Notes under the pieces: model-generated
What the model was told of the DNA's origin: nothing
Databases searched by the model: none
Seen by the model: the letters and a program-made list of their open reading frames with translations, nothing else
DNA from: JANSWP01 sp041941305
GTDB taxonomy: Bacteria > Bacteroidota > Bacteroidia > Chitinophagales > Saprospiraceae
DNA: 64,000 nt
Assembly (NCBI GenBank): GCA_041941305.1
Contig: JBGTQJ010000013.1
Span: 1-64,000, forward strand
Direction: 5' to 3'
Program-made: the position numbers and the translations under genes
Shown: positions 8,817 to 18,143 of the stretch, piece after piece
Position numbering within the stretch: the first letter of the stretch is position 1
Layout: every line of letters starts with the position of its first letter

Positions 8817-9044
8817 ATGATAATGAAGAAAGAAATTTGGTTAATCATTGGTTTTTTAATGTTTATTATTGGTTTTGTGGCTCTGGTTTTGAGCATCATC
8901 GGAGCACAACTATCTTTTTTGACCTGGTTGGACTCCCCTAGCCGATTGTTTGGGTTGATTATGAAATTAATTATGATTTTAAGTGGCGTGGTCATTGTGG
9001 TTTTGGCAAGAACAAATTGGAAAGCGGAGAATGAAATGGAATAA
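8817..9044 (+). CDS. Small two-helix membrane protein, unknown function
   Basis: This 75-residue protein has two hydrophobic helices (about 8-32 and 45-64), with a short hydrophilic loop WLDSPSRLFG between them and a charged C-terminus (NWKAENEME). Starts are possible at M1 (8817) or M3 (8823). There is no known motif. An antisense ORF covers the same bases (8813-9097) but reads as low-complexity and is less credible. The gene stands alone and converges on glnA. It is probably a real but uncharacterised inner-membrane protein. Confidence 0.55.
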   Translation: MIMKKEIWLIIGFLMFIIGFVALVLSIIGAQLSFLTWLDSPSRLFGLIMKLIMILSGVVIVVLARTNWKAENEME

Positions 9045-9093
9045 ATAGGATAATTTAATTTTTGAGAAAACTTTAACTGAGTAAAATAATATT

Positions 9094-9121
9094 CCAAAAA
9101 AAAGCCGCCAAAATTGGCGAC
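9094..9121 (-). terminator. Intrinsic terminator of glnA
   Basis: Read on the minus strand, the stem CGCCA-ATTT-TGGCG (9106-9119) is followed by a run of eight T (complement of A-run 9096-9103). It lies about 100 bases past the glnA stop. Confidence 0.75.
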
Positions 9122-9220
9122 TCATCGTTCAGCTTGATTCAAAAAAAATTTGAACTCTTTATTGCATAGTTCCAAGTGCACAGTTGTGCACTTCGCATCA
9201 TTATCTATTGTTTGATTTGA

Positions 9221-10243
9221 TTAGGAAACTGCACTTACAGTCTCAATAATTGCAGACGCAACTTTATAAGGATCAGCGTTCGAAGCAGGTCGACGATCTT
9301 CCAACCAGCCTTTCCATCCTTTCTCAACTGTCAAAATAGGAATTCGAATAGAAGCACCTCTATCAGAAATTCCATAACTAAATTGGTCGATGGATTGGGT
9401 TTCATGCTTTCCTGTCAATCTGAGATGGTTATCTGCCCCGTACACATCAATGTGAGCCTTAATTCGATCAGGCGCGCCAAAAGCATCACAGATTTCATTG
9501 TATTTGTCCTGTGAACCACAAGTTCTTAATACAGAATTGGAAAAATTACAATGCATTCCAGATCCATTCCAGTCTGTATCTCCAAGTGGTTTGGGATGCC
9601 AGTTAATTGCCAAACCGTACCCTTCGCCTATTCTTTCCAATAAATACCGAGCTACCCAAATCTGGTCTCCGGCACTTCTTGCTCCTTTTGCAAAAATTTG
9701 AAATTCCCACTGTCCTGCAGCAACTTCTGCATTAATTCCTTCAATGTTCAATCCTGCTTCAATGCAGGCGTCCATGTGTTCTTCAATGATATTTCGTCCA
9801 AAGGCATTTTTTGCACCTACTCCACAGTAATAAGGACCCTGTGGATCAGGCCATCCTTGTTCAGGAAAACCATATGGGGCGTCTATTTCAGGATCCCAAA
9901 GAAAATATTCCTGTTCAAATCCAAACCAGAAATCTTCATCATCTGCAGCAATCGTAGCACGAGCATTAGTTGGATGTGGAGTACCATCCGCCTTTAAAAC
10001 CTCCGTCATTACCAAATAAGCATTGTTTCGTTGAGGATCAGGATAAATTGCTACAGGCTTTAACAAACAATCGGAAGATCCACCTTTAGCCTGTTGTGTG
10101 GAACTGCCATCGAAAGCCCAAATTGGGCATTCCTCTAATTTGCCAGTAAACTCAGAACCATCTACGATTTTAGTTTTGCTTCGTAGTGCTTGAGTAGGAG
10201 AATTGCCATCGAGCCAGATATACTCTAACTTGAATTTTGCCAT
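9221..10243 (-). CDS. glnA: Glutamine synthetase type II (GSII)
   Basis: This 340-residue protein condenses glutamate, ammonia and ATP to glutamine in the cytoplasm. Its length and motifs are those of the short, eukaryote-like GSII class: MAKFKLEYIWLDG, WAFDGSSTQQAKGGSSDCLLKP (about 43-64), the metal-binding FGFEQEYFL (about 107-115), EGINAEVAAGQWEFQ, NWHPKPLGDTDWNGSGMHCNFS and DRGASIRIP. There is no adenylylation-loop region of GSI type. It is monocistronic, has a strong Bacteroidota promoter at 10432-10462, and has a roughly 180-base leader containing a long hairpin. It ends at the terminator 9094-9121. Identification is secure; the symbol glnII would also be used. Confidence 0.96.
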   Translation of the reverse strand: MAKFKLEYIWLDGNSPTQALRSKTKIVDGSEFTGKLEECPIWAFDGSSTQQAKGGSSDCLLKPVAIYPDPQRNNAYLVMTEVLKADGTPHPTNARATIAADDEDFWFGFEQEYFLWDPEIDAPYGFPEQGWPDPQGPYYCGVGAKNAFGRNIIEEHMDACIEAGLNIEGINAEVAAGQWEFQIFAKGARSAGDQIWVARYLLERIGEGYGLAINWHPKPLGDTDWNGSGMHCNFSNSVLRTCGSQDKYNEICDAFGAPDRIKAHIDVYGADNHLRLTGKHETQSIDQFSYGISDRGASIRIPILTVEKGWKGWLEDRRPASNADPYKVASAIIETVSAVS

Positions 10244-10300
10244 TGTGTCGCTATTTTAGGATTTTGAAAAAAATAGAATTTGAAAAATTGATTTACAGGT

Positions 10301-10365
10301 TTCGTATAAAGAGAGAAGCGGTCAGATGGCATTTTGCCAACAGACCGCTTCTCAATTTTTACGAA
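10301..10365 (-). promoter_or_regulatory. Long hairpin in the glnA 5' leader
   Basis: Perfect 11-bp arms GAGAAGCGGTC (10313-10323) and GACCGCTTCTC (10343-10353) enclose a nested stem TGGCA-TTT-TGCCA (10327-10339). The outside is extended by TTCGTA (10301-10306) against TACGAA (10360-10365) with A/T pairing between. The whole folds as one rod of about 65 bases. It lies 58-122 bases upstream of the glnA start and downstream of the predicted transcription start, so it should be in the mRNA. No strong T-run follows on the glnA strand. A regulatory role (attenuation, RNA stability, protein binding) is inference. Confidence 0.55.
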
Positions 10366-10431
10366 TTTATCTTAAGAGAACGGGATATATAATATCGCCA
10401 TTTACGTTTTACCAATATTAAAAACTTTCCG

Positions 10432-10462
10432 CAAAACTATAGCTTTTTGAGTTATTTGCAAA
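10432..10462 (-). promoter_or_regulatory. Consensus Bacteroidota promoter for glnA
   Basis: On the minus strand, TTTG (10462-10459) is followed after exactly 19 bases by TAGTTTTG (10439-10432). This is a full match to the -33 TTTG / -7 TAnnTTTG pattern of Bacteroidota housekeeping promoters. Transcription would start near 10425. The rest of the 10244-10657 spacer has no gene. Confidence 0.75.
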
Positions 10463-10657
10463 CACTTATTGTATTTTTTACTCTAAGTTTTCCACATTAT
10501 TTTTTCTTTGGAATTAGTAATTTTGAAAATAGTCAAATCCAAGAATAATATTTCCTTTTCTGCTAGTTCAAAAACTATTATTTGGAAATAATATTAAAGT
10601 ATTTTCTTTTGGTAAAAAAATAAATCCCAAATTGCATTTTATTGAGCTAAAACCAAG

Positions 10658-12730
10658 ATGCAAAAACTAATATTTTTATTCCCTTTTTTAGTTCCATTCA
10701 ATGTTTTGAGTCAAATTGATTCAATCGCTCTGAATAATAAACTTTCAGAATCGGTTATTGAATATTTTTTAGAGAATGAGGAATCAGAAACTTTTGACTA
10801 CAACACTTTAACTACTCACCTTGAATCCTATTTAGAAAAACCGCTTAATTTAAATAAGAGTACAGAGACTGAATTAAACGATCTTGGATTACTTACAGAC
10901 GCCCAAATTCTCAATTTCATAAACTATAGGAAGCTAACAGGCAATTTAATCTCAATATATGAACTGCAAGCAATTCCGGGTTTTGATTTAAATACAATTC
11001 AAAACTTATTGCCTTTTGTACACTGCAAAAAAACTGAAGATTTACAAGTTTCATTAAGCAACCTATTTAAAGGAGGTAATAATCAACTCTTTTTAAGATG
11101 GTCCAGGATTCTGCAAACTGCAAAGGGATATCGAAATGATGGTGGCAATTCTTCTTTTGCGGGTGATCCCAATCGATTTTACCTAAGATATAGGCATTCC
11201 AATGGAACCAAATTAAGCTATGGCTTCACAGCTGAAAAAGATCCTGGGGAAGATTTTTTCAGGGGTAGCAATAAGAGCGGATTTGATTTTTATTCCGCGC
11301 ATTTATTTTTAAAAGATCTCACTGAAAATATTAAGGCTTTAGCTGTTGGTGATTATAATATCAATTTTGGACAAGGATTAATCTTAAGAACAGGCTTTAG
11401 CCCGGGGAAAAGTGCTTTAACTATGAATATCAAAAGGTCAAATAGACCAGTTCGATCCTTTTCCTCGGCAAATGAGATTGATTTTATGCGGGGACTGGCG
11501 ATTCAATATAGGTTATCGAAAAATTGGGAACTTGTTGCATTTGGTTCATATAGAAATTTGGATGCAAATATTTTGATCGAAGATGATTCTGAAACAGAAT
11601 TGGTTAATATAGAATTTACTTCTTTCCAAACTTCAGGTTTGCACCGAACAGTTTCAGAAATTGCAGATGAAAAGTCATTGGGGCAATGGTCATTCGGGGG
11701 CAGCTTGAAAAAAGACTATAATTTTGGACATATCGCTTTTAATTCCATCTTTTTCAAATTAAATAAAACCCTCAATCGCACAACTCAATTGTACAACCAG
11801 TTTTATTATGCAGGAGATCAACTTTTAAATCTGAGCATTGATTACTCCTTTTTAATTCGAAATATTAATTTTTTCGGCGAAACAGCATATAGTGACAATA
11901 CAAGCATTGCTACCATTAATGGTATGTTGGTATCATTAGATCGAAAAATGAGTCTTTCTCTACTATTCAGACATTTTCCCAGAAATTTTCACACCCTGAA
12001 AGCTCAACCTTTTGCGGAAAAACGTGGCGCAAGAAATGAAACAGGATTATATATTGGGACAGAAATCCTCCCAAACAATAATTGGAGAGTAAATGCTTAT
12101 TTTGATCTCTGGAAACATCCTTGGTTGAATTTTTCAGTTGATTATCCATCCTATGGTTATGAGTGGCTTGCAAGAATTACATTCCGAAAGAGAAAACTAT
12201 TTGAGACTTACCTACAAGTGAGGAATGAAATAAAAGGAAAAAATTTGGCTGATAATGATTCCAAAATAGATCTCCCAGAATTACGTGAAAGATTTCAAAC
12301 CAGACTGCATTTCTCGTATATTTTATCAAATTCTATAGAATTGAGAAGTAGGATTGACGCTGGCTTTTTCAAAGAAGGAGAAAACCAAACCCAGAAGGGA
12401 TTTTCCATGTACCAGGACCTTATTTTCAGACCCAAAGGAATTCCTTTTTCCATCAAAACACGATTTGCAATATTCGACACTGAAAGTTATGACGTCAGAT
12501 ATTACAACTATGAAAATGACGTATTATATGCTTTTTCAATTCCCGCTTATTATCACGAAGGCACCAGGTACTATGTAAACCTTCGATACACGGGAATTCG
12601 AGATTTGCTTTTTGAAATTCGCTATGCGCAAACTTATTGGAACAACCAGGAATCTTTCGGTACCGGCAATGATGAAATATCAGGGAAAAGAAGATCTGAA
12701 ATTAAAATGCAACTGAGGTATTCATTTTGA
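10658..12730 (+). CDS. Helix-hairpin-helix domain protein with outer-membrane beta-barrel
   Basis: This 690-residue protein has a signal peptide (MQKLIFLFPFLVPFNVLSQ). An N-terminal region carries two helix-hairpin-helix units of ComEA type: LNLNKSTETELNDLGLLTDAQILNFINYR (about 58-86, shown as segments NLNKSTETELNDL and TDAQILNFINYR), then ISIYELQAIPGFD. The remaining 560 residues alternate aromatic and polar residues in beta-strand fashion and end in MQLRYSF, with a terminal Phe like outer-membrane barrels. This HHH-plus-barrel architecture recurs in Bacteroidota and is uncharacterised. DNA binding or DNA uptake at the outer membrane is possible but unproven. It is monocistronic and converges on the nitronate monooxygenase gene 5 bases away. 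Confidence 0.75.
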   Translation: MQKLIFLFPFLVPFNVLSQIDSIALNNKLSESVIEYFLENEESETFDYNTLTTHLESYLEKPLNLNKSTETELNDLGLLTDAQILNFINYRKLTGNLISIYELQAIPGFDLNTIQNLLPFVHCKKTEDLQVSLSNLFKGGNNQLFLRWSRILQTAKGYRNDGGNSSFAGDPNRFYLRYRHSNGTKLSYGFTAEKDPGEDFFRGSNKSGFDFYSAHLFLKDLTENIKALAVGDYNINFGQGLILRTGFSPGKSALTMNIKRSNRPVRSFSSANEIDFMRGLAIQYRLSKNWELVAFGSYRNLDANILIEDDSETELVNIEFTSFQTSGLHRTVSEIADEKSLGQWSFGGSLKKDYNFGHIAFNSIFFKLNKTLNRTTQLYNQFYYAGDQLLNLSIDYSFLIRNINFFGETAYSDNTSIATINGMLVSLDRKMSLSLLFRHFPRNFHTLKAQPFAEKRGARNETGLYIGTEILPNNNWRVNAYFDLWKHPWLNFSVDYPSYGYEWLARITFRKRKLFETYLQVRNEIKGKNLADNDSKIDLPELRERFQTRLHFSYILSNSIELRSRIDAGFFKEGENQTQKGFSMYQDLIFRPKGIPFSIKTRFAIFDTESYDVRYYNYENDVLYAFSIPAYYHEGTRYYVNLRYTGIRDLLFEIRYAQTYWNNQESFGTGNDEISGKRRSEIKMQLRYSF

Positions 12731-12735
12731 ATAAT

Positions 12736-13713
12736 TTAGGGATATAATTTCAATAATTTATTCTGCTCTTCTATCGCTTTATGGAATTCTTTTTTTAAGC
12801 GATCAACTAGGGTTGCAACTGGAAGAACGTCGTGTATAGTCGTCACACCTTGTCCAGCTGACCAAATCGTTTTCCATGCTTTAGCCTCAGCTTGAGCAGC
12901 ATCTAATTCCTTACCAAAATCAATTTTTGCTTTTGCTCCCCATAATTCTTTGGTAATGCCCATTGCCTCCAAACTAGGCCTTAAAAAATTGGCATTAACC
13001 CCAGAAACTGCAGCTGTATATACAATATCACTTGCTCCACTATCAATAATCATTTTTTGGTAAGCTTCATCAGCCCTACTCTCTTTAGTATTAATGAAAC
13101 GAGTACCCAAATAAGCCAAATCAGCGCCCATTTGCATAGCCGTGGCTATATCTCTTCCAGTACTGATGCATCCCGATAACAAAATTGTTTTGTCAAAAAA
13201 TGATTTAATTTCGGCGACAAGGGACATTGGATTAATAGTTCCTGCATGCCCACCAGCACCAGCTGCCACTAAAATCAATCCATCTACCCCAGCTGAAGCC
13301 GCCTTTTCCGCATGTCGACGCATAATCACATCGTGAAAAACAAGCCCTCCGTAATTATGAATTTCATCAATCAATGTGGAAACTGCTCCCAAGGAAGTAA
13401 TGATGAGTGGAACTTTGTGCTTGACACATAATTTTAGGTCTGCCTCCAGTCGTGGATTGGTATGATGTACGATGAGGTTGACACCAAAAGGAGCGGCCTT
13501 TTTACCTGTTTCCGCTTCAAATTTGTCAAGTTCATTTTTGATTTCTATTAACCATTCTTCAAATCCTTGAGAAGTTCTTTGGTTCAGAGCAGGAAAGGTT
13601 CCTACAATTCCATTTTTACAACATTCAATCACCATTTGAGGTCCTGATATCAAAAACATGGGAGCTGCAACAGCGGGAATGGTAAGGCTTTCTATAAAGC
13701 TTGCTTTGGACAT
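12736..13713 (-). CDS. Nitronate monooxygenase / 2-nitropropane dioxygenase-like flavoprotein
   Basis: This 325-residue FMN-dependent TIM-barrel protein oxidises alkyl nitronates in characterised members. Motifs in order: VAAPMFLISGPQM (about 16-28), GTFPALNQRT, GVNLIVHHTN, HDVIMRRHAEKAASAGVDGLI in two parts (HDVIMRRHA, GVDGLILV), the flavin-phosphate loop AAGAGGHAG (about 150-158), and GADLAYLGTRF. It starts 2 bases after the stop of the enoyl-CoA hydratase gene, so the two form an operon. In Bacteroidota such proteins often sit with acyl-CoA genes and may act as flavin reductases there; the true substrate is unknown. Length is typical. Confidence 0.85.
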   Translation of the reverse strand: MSKASFIESLTIPAVAAPMFLISGPQMVIECCKNGIVGTFPALNQRTSQGFEEWLIEIKNELDKFEAETGKKAAPFGVNLIVHHTNPRLEADLKLCVKHKVPLIITSLGAVSTLIDEIHNYGGLVFHDVIMRRHAEKAASAGVDGLILVAAGAGGHAGTINPMSLVAEIKSFFDKTILLSGCISTGRDIATAMQMGADLAYLGTRFINTKESRADEAYQKMIIDSGASDIVYTAAVSGVNANFLRPSLEAMGITKELWGAKAKIDFGKELDAAQAEAKAWKTIWSAGQGVTTIHDVLPVATLVDRLKKEFHKAIEEQNKLLKLYP

Positions 13714-13715
13714 AA

Positions 13716-14471
13716 TTATTCAGCAATTTTCTTTTTAAAATTTTTTAGCGTATCGATTTTGTCGGTTAAGTTGGTTTGGTAATCCCGCTCAAAGTCTAAC
13801 CCTTCTTTTAATGAGTGCATATTTCCATATTGGTACATTTCCTTCATTGCAGCAATTGTTTGAGCACTATTTCCAAGAATTTGGCTGACCAAACTTTCAA
13901 TCGTATCTTTTAAGGATGTTAAGGGGACAGATTTATTCACCAAACCAATAGTTTCGGCTTCTTTTCCTGAAATCGTTTTTGCCGTAAATGATAATTCTTT
14001 TGCTTTACGAATACCAACCTGGTTCAACAATCTTTGGGTCATGCCCCATTTGGGTGGTATTCCCCATTTCGCATGGGTATCTCCTATTTTTGCCTCATCA
14101 GCAGCCACAATAATATCAAAAGCCATCAACAATTCTAAAGCACCTGTAAAACAATACCCATTCAGCATAGCAATAGTAACTTGGGAACAAGTTTCCAAAA
14201 TATTCATAATCTCTATGCCATCGTCATACATTTTATAGCCAGGTTCAATTTTTATATTTTGAAATACGCTTAAATCTACTCCAGCAGACCAAGACTTTCC
14301 TGCCCCAGTTACAATAATAATTCTACAGGAGTCATCATTTTTCAAAGTCTCTAAAACAGCTCTCCATTCTTGCAACATAGTCTGGGTAAAAGCATTTAGT
14401 TTTTCGGGTCTATTCAGGGTTATCCATACTACAGATTCCCTCCTATCTACAATTATTTGAGTTGTTTTCAT
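13716..14471 (-). CDS. Enoyl-CoA hydratase/isomerase (crotonase) family protein
   Basis: From the ATG at 14471 this is 251 residues (MKTTQIIVDRRESVVWITLNRP). An upstream in-frame start at 14522 would add 17 poorly conserved residues. The crotonase fold is shown by LNRPEKLNAFT, the oxyanion-hole segments GAGKSWSAGVDLS and NGYCFTGALELLMAFD, and GIPPKWGMTQRL. The first catalytic Glu is retained in ALELL. The second (usually in a PE motif) seems replaced in KIGDTHAKWGIPP, so the reaction may be isomerisation or another crotonase activity rather than standard hydration. It is first gene of a two-gene minus-strand operon with the nitronate monooxygenase. Confidence 0.85.
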   Translation of the reverse strand: MKTTQIIVDRRESVVWITLNRPEKLNAFTQTMLQEWRAVLETLKNDDSCRIIIVTGAGKSWSAGVDLSVFQNIKIEPGYKMYDDGIEIMNILETCSQVTIAMLNGYCFTGALELLMAFDIIVAADEAKIGDTHAKWGIPPKWGMTQRLLNQVGIRKAKELSFTAKTISGKEAETIGLVNKSVPLTSLKDTIESLVSQILGNSAQTIAAMKEMYQYGNMHSLKEGLDFERDYQTNLTDKIDTLKNFKKKIAE

Positions 14472-14721
14472 TTTTGTATACGAATTACTATTTTTTAATT
14501 CCTTCCCGCATGCAAGATGCAAAAAATTATAAGTTCCACTCCCAAAAGAAATGCTTTGAAGTTATTTTAACATATAACAAGCAAATAAAGATTTTTTCAA
14601 AAGATTGATTTTTCATTAAATTGTGCATTTTTGCGTGTTCCTTGAAAATATGGCAGGACAAAATGATTGTTAAAACCAGGATATTTATTTGCCACCTCCT
14701 AACCTGGCGAAGCCAATACTC

Positions 14722-14773
14722 TTCAGGAATCAAGCTCAAATTCAAATATTTGAACTTGAGCTTGATTCCTGAA
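14722..14773. repeat. 52-bp near-perfect loopless palindrome
   Basis: Arms 14722-14747 and 14748-14773 are exact reverse complements except for one position (26 bp per arm, one mismatch). The centre is TTCAAATATTTGAA. It lies in the 640-base spacer between the enoyl-CoA hydratase start and the TonB receptor. Upstream at 14704-14720, CTGGCGAAGCCAATACT resembles a segment of the repeat at 27451-27615 (17 bases, two differences). No gene is supported in 14472-15110. Confidence 0.85.
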
Positions 14774-15110
14774 CTTGAACTTAAATCCTTTGGCTTTATT
14801 GAGTCCCATAAATTTCTTGCCAGCTTTGCGCAAAAAATAACTTGGAAGGAACTAAATCATTCCCGAAATCATCCGTATTAGAACAAAACAATATTATATT
14901 AGCTCAAATTTTAATCTAATAATAATACTTTAATCCAATTTTTCATTTTTTCTAACACGATTTAAGGTAAGTCAATGAATCTATTTGAAATAAACTGTTG
15001 CAGTGTCATATGGGTTTTAACCCATTGATTTTCAACACAATCGGTTAAAATTCCCGGAAGAAAAAAATTAGATTTTCTTAAACTTACTTAAATCTAAAAA
15101 CTCGACAAAT

Positions 15111-18038
15111 ATGAAAAACTTAAACTTAAACAGATTCCTGATTTTTGGATTCGCTTTTCTGTTTGCAATTTCCATCCAGGCTCAAACCAGAGTGGGTGGA
15201 ACTGTTACAGATGAAAGCGGCGAACCGCTAATAGGAGCCAACGTTTTAATTCGAGGAACGGCTGTTGGAACCTCAACTGACCTAAGCGGTAAATTTGATT
15301 TCAGCACAGATCAAGCCCCTCCTTTTACAATTGAAGTTTCCTATACAGGATTTACAACTCAATCAATTGATATTTCAGGTAATAGCCCAAATTTAACTAT
15401 TGCGCTTTCTGAAGGAATTACATTGGGTGCAGATGTTGTTGTTTCAGCTTCGAGGAAACGAGAAAAAGTACAAGAAGCTCCTGCTTCTGTTTCTGTCATT
15501 ACTGCAAGAAAATTGGAAACCAGTGCTAATGCCACTGATCCAACAAGAAACTTAGTGAATTTAGCAGGTGTTCAGGTTCAACAACAATCAGCCAATAGAA
15601 TCAATATTTCTATGAGAGGTGGAGCTGGTCTGTTTGGTACCTCTGTATTTCCAATTATGGATTACAGAAGTTTGGTTGGTCCTGGTATTGGAACTTTCCA
15701 AACTGACCAGGCAGGAATTAGTAATATAGATCTTGACAGAATTGAAGTGGTTAGAGGACCTGGTTCTGCTTTATATGGTCCTGGTGTGACCCAAGGTGTT
15801 GTTCATTTTATTACCAAAAGCCCTATTGATTATCCTGGTACTACCATTGATGTAATGGGTGGAGAACTTTCCACATTTGGTGTAGCTGCGCGACATGCAA
15901 CCAAAGTGAGTGACAAATTTGGATTTAAAATCAATGCACAATATTACCGTGGTGACGAATTTACGCTGGATCCCAATTCCAGTGACTCTACCCACATGAT
16001 GCAATTTAAAAATCAGGTATTACAACCTGCAGTAAAAGGTGACATCGTTGATGTAACCGGAACACCGGAAGTTTTGATTGAAAATCTGGACGATGATGGT
16101 GATGGCAATCCAATGACTCCTGATTGGTTCAATACAGCCGTTAATGCAACTTTGGAATTCCGACCAAGTGATGATTTAAATGTAAATATTGCCGGAGGTT
16201 ATAACCAGGCTTCAGCTGTTTTTTACAATGAACAAGGTGAGGGATTGGCACAAAGTAAAGAACTTTGGGGACAAGCCAGAATGCAATGGAAAGGCCTATT
16301 TGCCCAAATTTTTGCCGTTGATAATGATGGTGGAGATAAAGACAATCCTTCATTTCTATATCAAACAGGCTTAAGAACACCCGTTGCCAGAACCCAATTT
16401 GAAGGTCAATTGCAATACAATTTTGAAACACCTTCAGTACTTAATGCTGATTGGACAGTTGGTTTTGACTATCGTTTTGCCGGTCAGGATACTGAAAACC
16501 TGGTCTATGGAAGAAACGAAGAGGACGATGATTTCTCTGTAGTGGGAGGTTACGTACAAGGTAAGTTCGAATTGGCTAGCAAATTGGATTTGGTCCTGGC
16601 GGGTCGTTACGATCGATTTAACTTTATTGATGACGGTGCTTTTGCTCCAAGAGCAGCATTGGTATATAAGGCGAATCCAAAACACACTTTTAGAGCATCT
16701 TTTAACCGTGCCAATACAACCGTTTCCAATCTTCAGTTGAATATTGATTTCCCATTGGCGGTTGTTATTCCAGGCGCCATGGATCTTTGGTTATATGGCA
16801 ACAAAACAACTCAAACTTTTGGCGACGGGCCTCATAGCATTGCCTGGTTCAATCCATTGATTCCAAATACTCCTGTCAACGAAGATGGGACTCCTGTTTA
16901 TCAGGGATTGCCACTGGGAGTACCTTTTGCCTTAGTCCAGGAGGCAACATTGGCAGGGATTACTGCTGGCTTGGTGGGAACGCCATTGGAGCCATTGACG
17001 CCAGTTATCATTGGAGGCTTAATGGCTGTAGATCCTGCTGGGTTGGGAACTACAGGTACAACTACGGGAGGTTACAATCTATTTGACAGATCTCCACTAG
17101 GCCTGGTAGATGCCCCAATTTCAAAAATCAGTACTCATGATAACTTTGAAATAGGATATAAAGGATTAATTGCAGATAAATTGGGTGTAACAATTGATAT
17201 ATACCATGTCATTCAAAAGAATAATTCTCAGTTTACTGCAATCTCTCCAGGTTATCTTATTGAAGGTTTGGAAGGTTTACCTGCTGATTTGGGAGCTGCT
17301 GTAATCGCACAGGGAGGTCCAAATATCGAAGCTGGATTAGCGAGTATTGGATTTACTCCTGATCAAATTGCAGCCACTATGGCAGCATTGACTCCTATTT
17401 TGCAAGGAGCATATACACAAGCTGGAGATCTGGCAATTAACACCCCTAGCCCTGATTTTGGAGGAGCAACTTTACTTCAGGTTTTCCAGGGACTGGCTGC
17501 TCAAGCTGGATTCCACGGAACAATTCCTACTCAGGAAGTTCCAGGTGGTGTAGGAGCACGTATGGCAGCAGGCTACAGAACATTTGATGAAAGAAGTTTT
17601 ACTGGTATGGACTTAGGTTTGGAATATTATTTCGATAATGACTTGTCTGCATTCTTCAATTATTCATGGGTCAGTGATAATGAATTTATGCAAAAAGTTG
17701 TTGGTTTTGAAGAAGGACCATCTTTGCCAAGTTATTTGAATATTCCTAAAAATAAATTCCGTCTGGGTGTAAACTACAATCCAGAAACTGGATTTAATGG
17801 AAGTATTGCTTTCCAACACGACGATTCTTACTTTGCAAGTGCTGGAGATTTTGCTGGTGACACAGAAGCTAGAAACCTGGTTGATTTGGGCTTGGGCTAC
17901 AACTTTGATTTTGGTTTAGGACTTTCATTGGCAGTAACAAACGCACTAAATAACGAATATCGCTATTTGCCAAATATGCCTAAAATTGGGCGAAGAGCAT
18001 TGTTAAGAGCCAGATATACATTTGGAGGAGGAAAATAA
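15111..18038 (+). CDS. TonB-dependent receptor with carboxypeptidase-regulatory-like N-domain
   Basis: This 975-residue outer-membrane transporter imports an unknown substrate powered by TonB-ExbBD. It has a signal peptide (residues 1-25, ending near SIQAQT), a CarboxypepD_reg-like beta-sandwich at about 27-105 (GGTVTDESGEPLIGANVLI), a plug at about 110-240 (VSASRKREKVQEAPASVSVI, VVRGPGSALYGPGVTQGVV shown in part), and a barrel ending RARYTFGGGK. No SusD partner follows, so it is a stand-alone receptor, not a PUL pair. Unusual Ala/Gly/Pro-rich insertions lie in the barrel (about 595-660 and 710-790), probably large external loops. It ends at a strong terminator at 18061-18089. Its position between acyl-CoA gene groups hints at uptake of their substrate. 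Confidence 0.92.
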   Translation: MKNLNLNRFLIFGFAFLFAISIQAQTRVGGTVTDESGEPLIGANVLIRGTAVGTSTDLSGKFDFSTDQAPPFTIEVSYTGFTTQSIDISGNSPNLTIALSEGITLGADVVVSASRKREKVQEAPASVSVITARKLETSANATDPTRNLVNLAGVQVQQQSANRINISMRGGAGLFGTSVFPIMDYRSLVGPGIGTFQTDQAGISNIDLDRIEVVRGPGSALYGPGVTQGVVHFITKSPIDYPGTTIDVMGGELSTFGVAARHATKVSDKFGFKINAQYYRGDEFTLDPNSSDSTHMMQFKNQVLQPAVKGDIVDVTGTPEVLIENLDDDGDGNPMTPDWFNTAVNATLEFRPSDDLNVNIAGGYNQASAVFYNEQGEGLAQSKELWGQARMQWKGLFAQIFAVDNDGGDKDNPSFLYQTGLRTPVARTQFEGQLQYNFETPSVLNADWTVGFDYRFAGQDTENLVYGRNEEDDDFSVVGGYVQGKFELASKLDLVLAGRYDRFNFIDDGAFAPRAALVYKANPKHTFRASFNRANTTVSNLQLNIDFPLAVVIPGAMDLWLYGNKTTQTFGDGPHSIAWFNPLIPNTPVNEDGTPVYQGLPLGVPFALVQEATLAGITAGLVGTPLEPLTPVIIGGLMAVDPAGLGTTGTTTGGYNLFDRSPLGLVDAPISKISTHDNFEIGYKGLIADKLGVTIDIYHVIQKNNSQFTAISPGYLIEGLEGLPADLGAAVIAQGGPNIEAGLASIGFTPDQIAATMAALTPILQGAYTQAGDLAINTPSPDFGGATLLQVFQGLAAQAGFHGTIPTQEVPGGVGARMAAGYRTFDERSFTGMDLGLEYYFDNDLSAFFNYSWVSDNEFMQKVVGFEEGPSLPSYLNIPKNKFRLGVNYNPETGFNGSIAFQHDDSYFASAGDFAGDTEARNLVDLGLGYNFDFGLGLSLAVTNALNNEYRYLPNMPKIGRRALLRARYTFGGGK

Positions 18039-18060
18039 ATTATTGTTTCTTCAATAAGAA

Positions 18061-18089
18061 AGGCTTCCCACTCAGGGAAGCCTTTTTTT
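18061..18089 (+). terminator. Intrinsic terminator after the TonB receptor gene
   Basis: A 9-bp stem AGGCTTCCC-ACTCA-GGGAAGCCT (18061-18083) is followed by a run of T (to 18089), 23 bases past the receptor stop codon. Confidence 0.92.
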
Positions 18090-18143
18090 GGTTTAAAATG
18101 ACTTCAACCCCAAAACACTGTAAATGAGAACCTTATCCCAATA

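Noticed and set aside
8813..9097. 94-residue minus-strand ORF
   Set aside because: Exact antisense of the small two-helix membrane protein; its sequence is low complexity and lacks a ribosome site.
14527..14881. Overlapping ORFs of 72 and 86 residues on opposite strands
   Set aside because: Both run across the 52-bp palindrome and have no family features; explained by the repeat.
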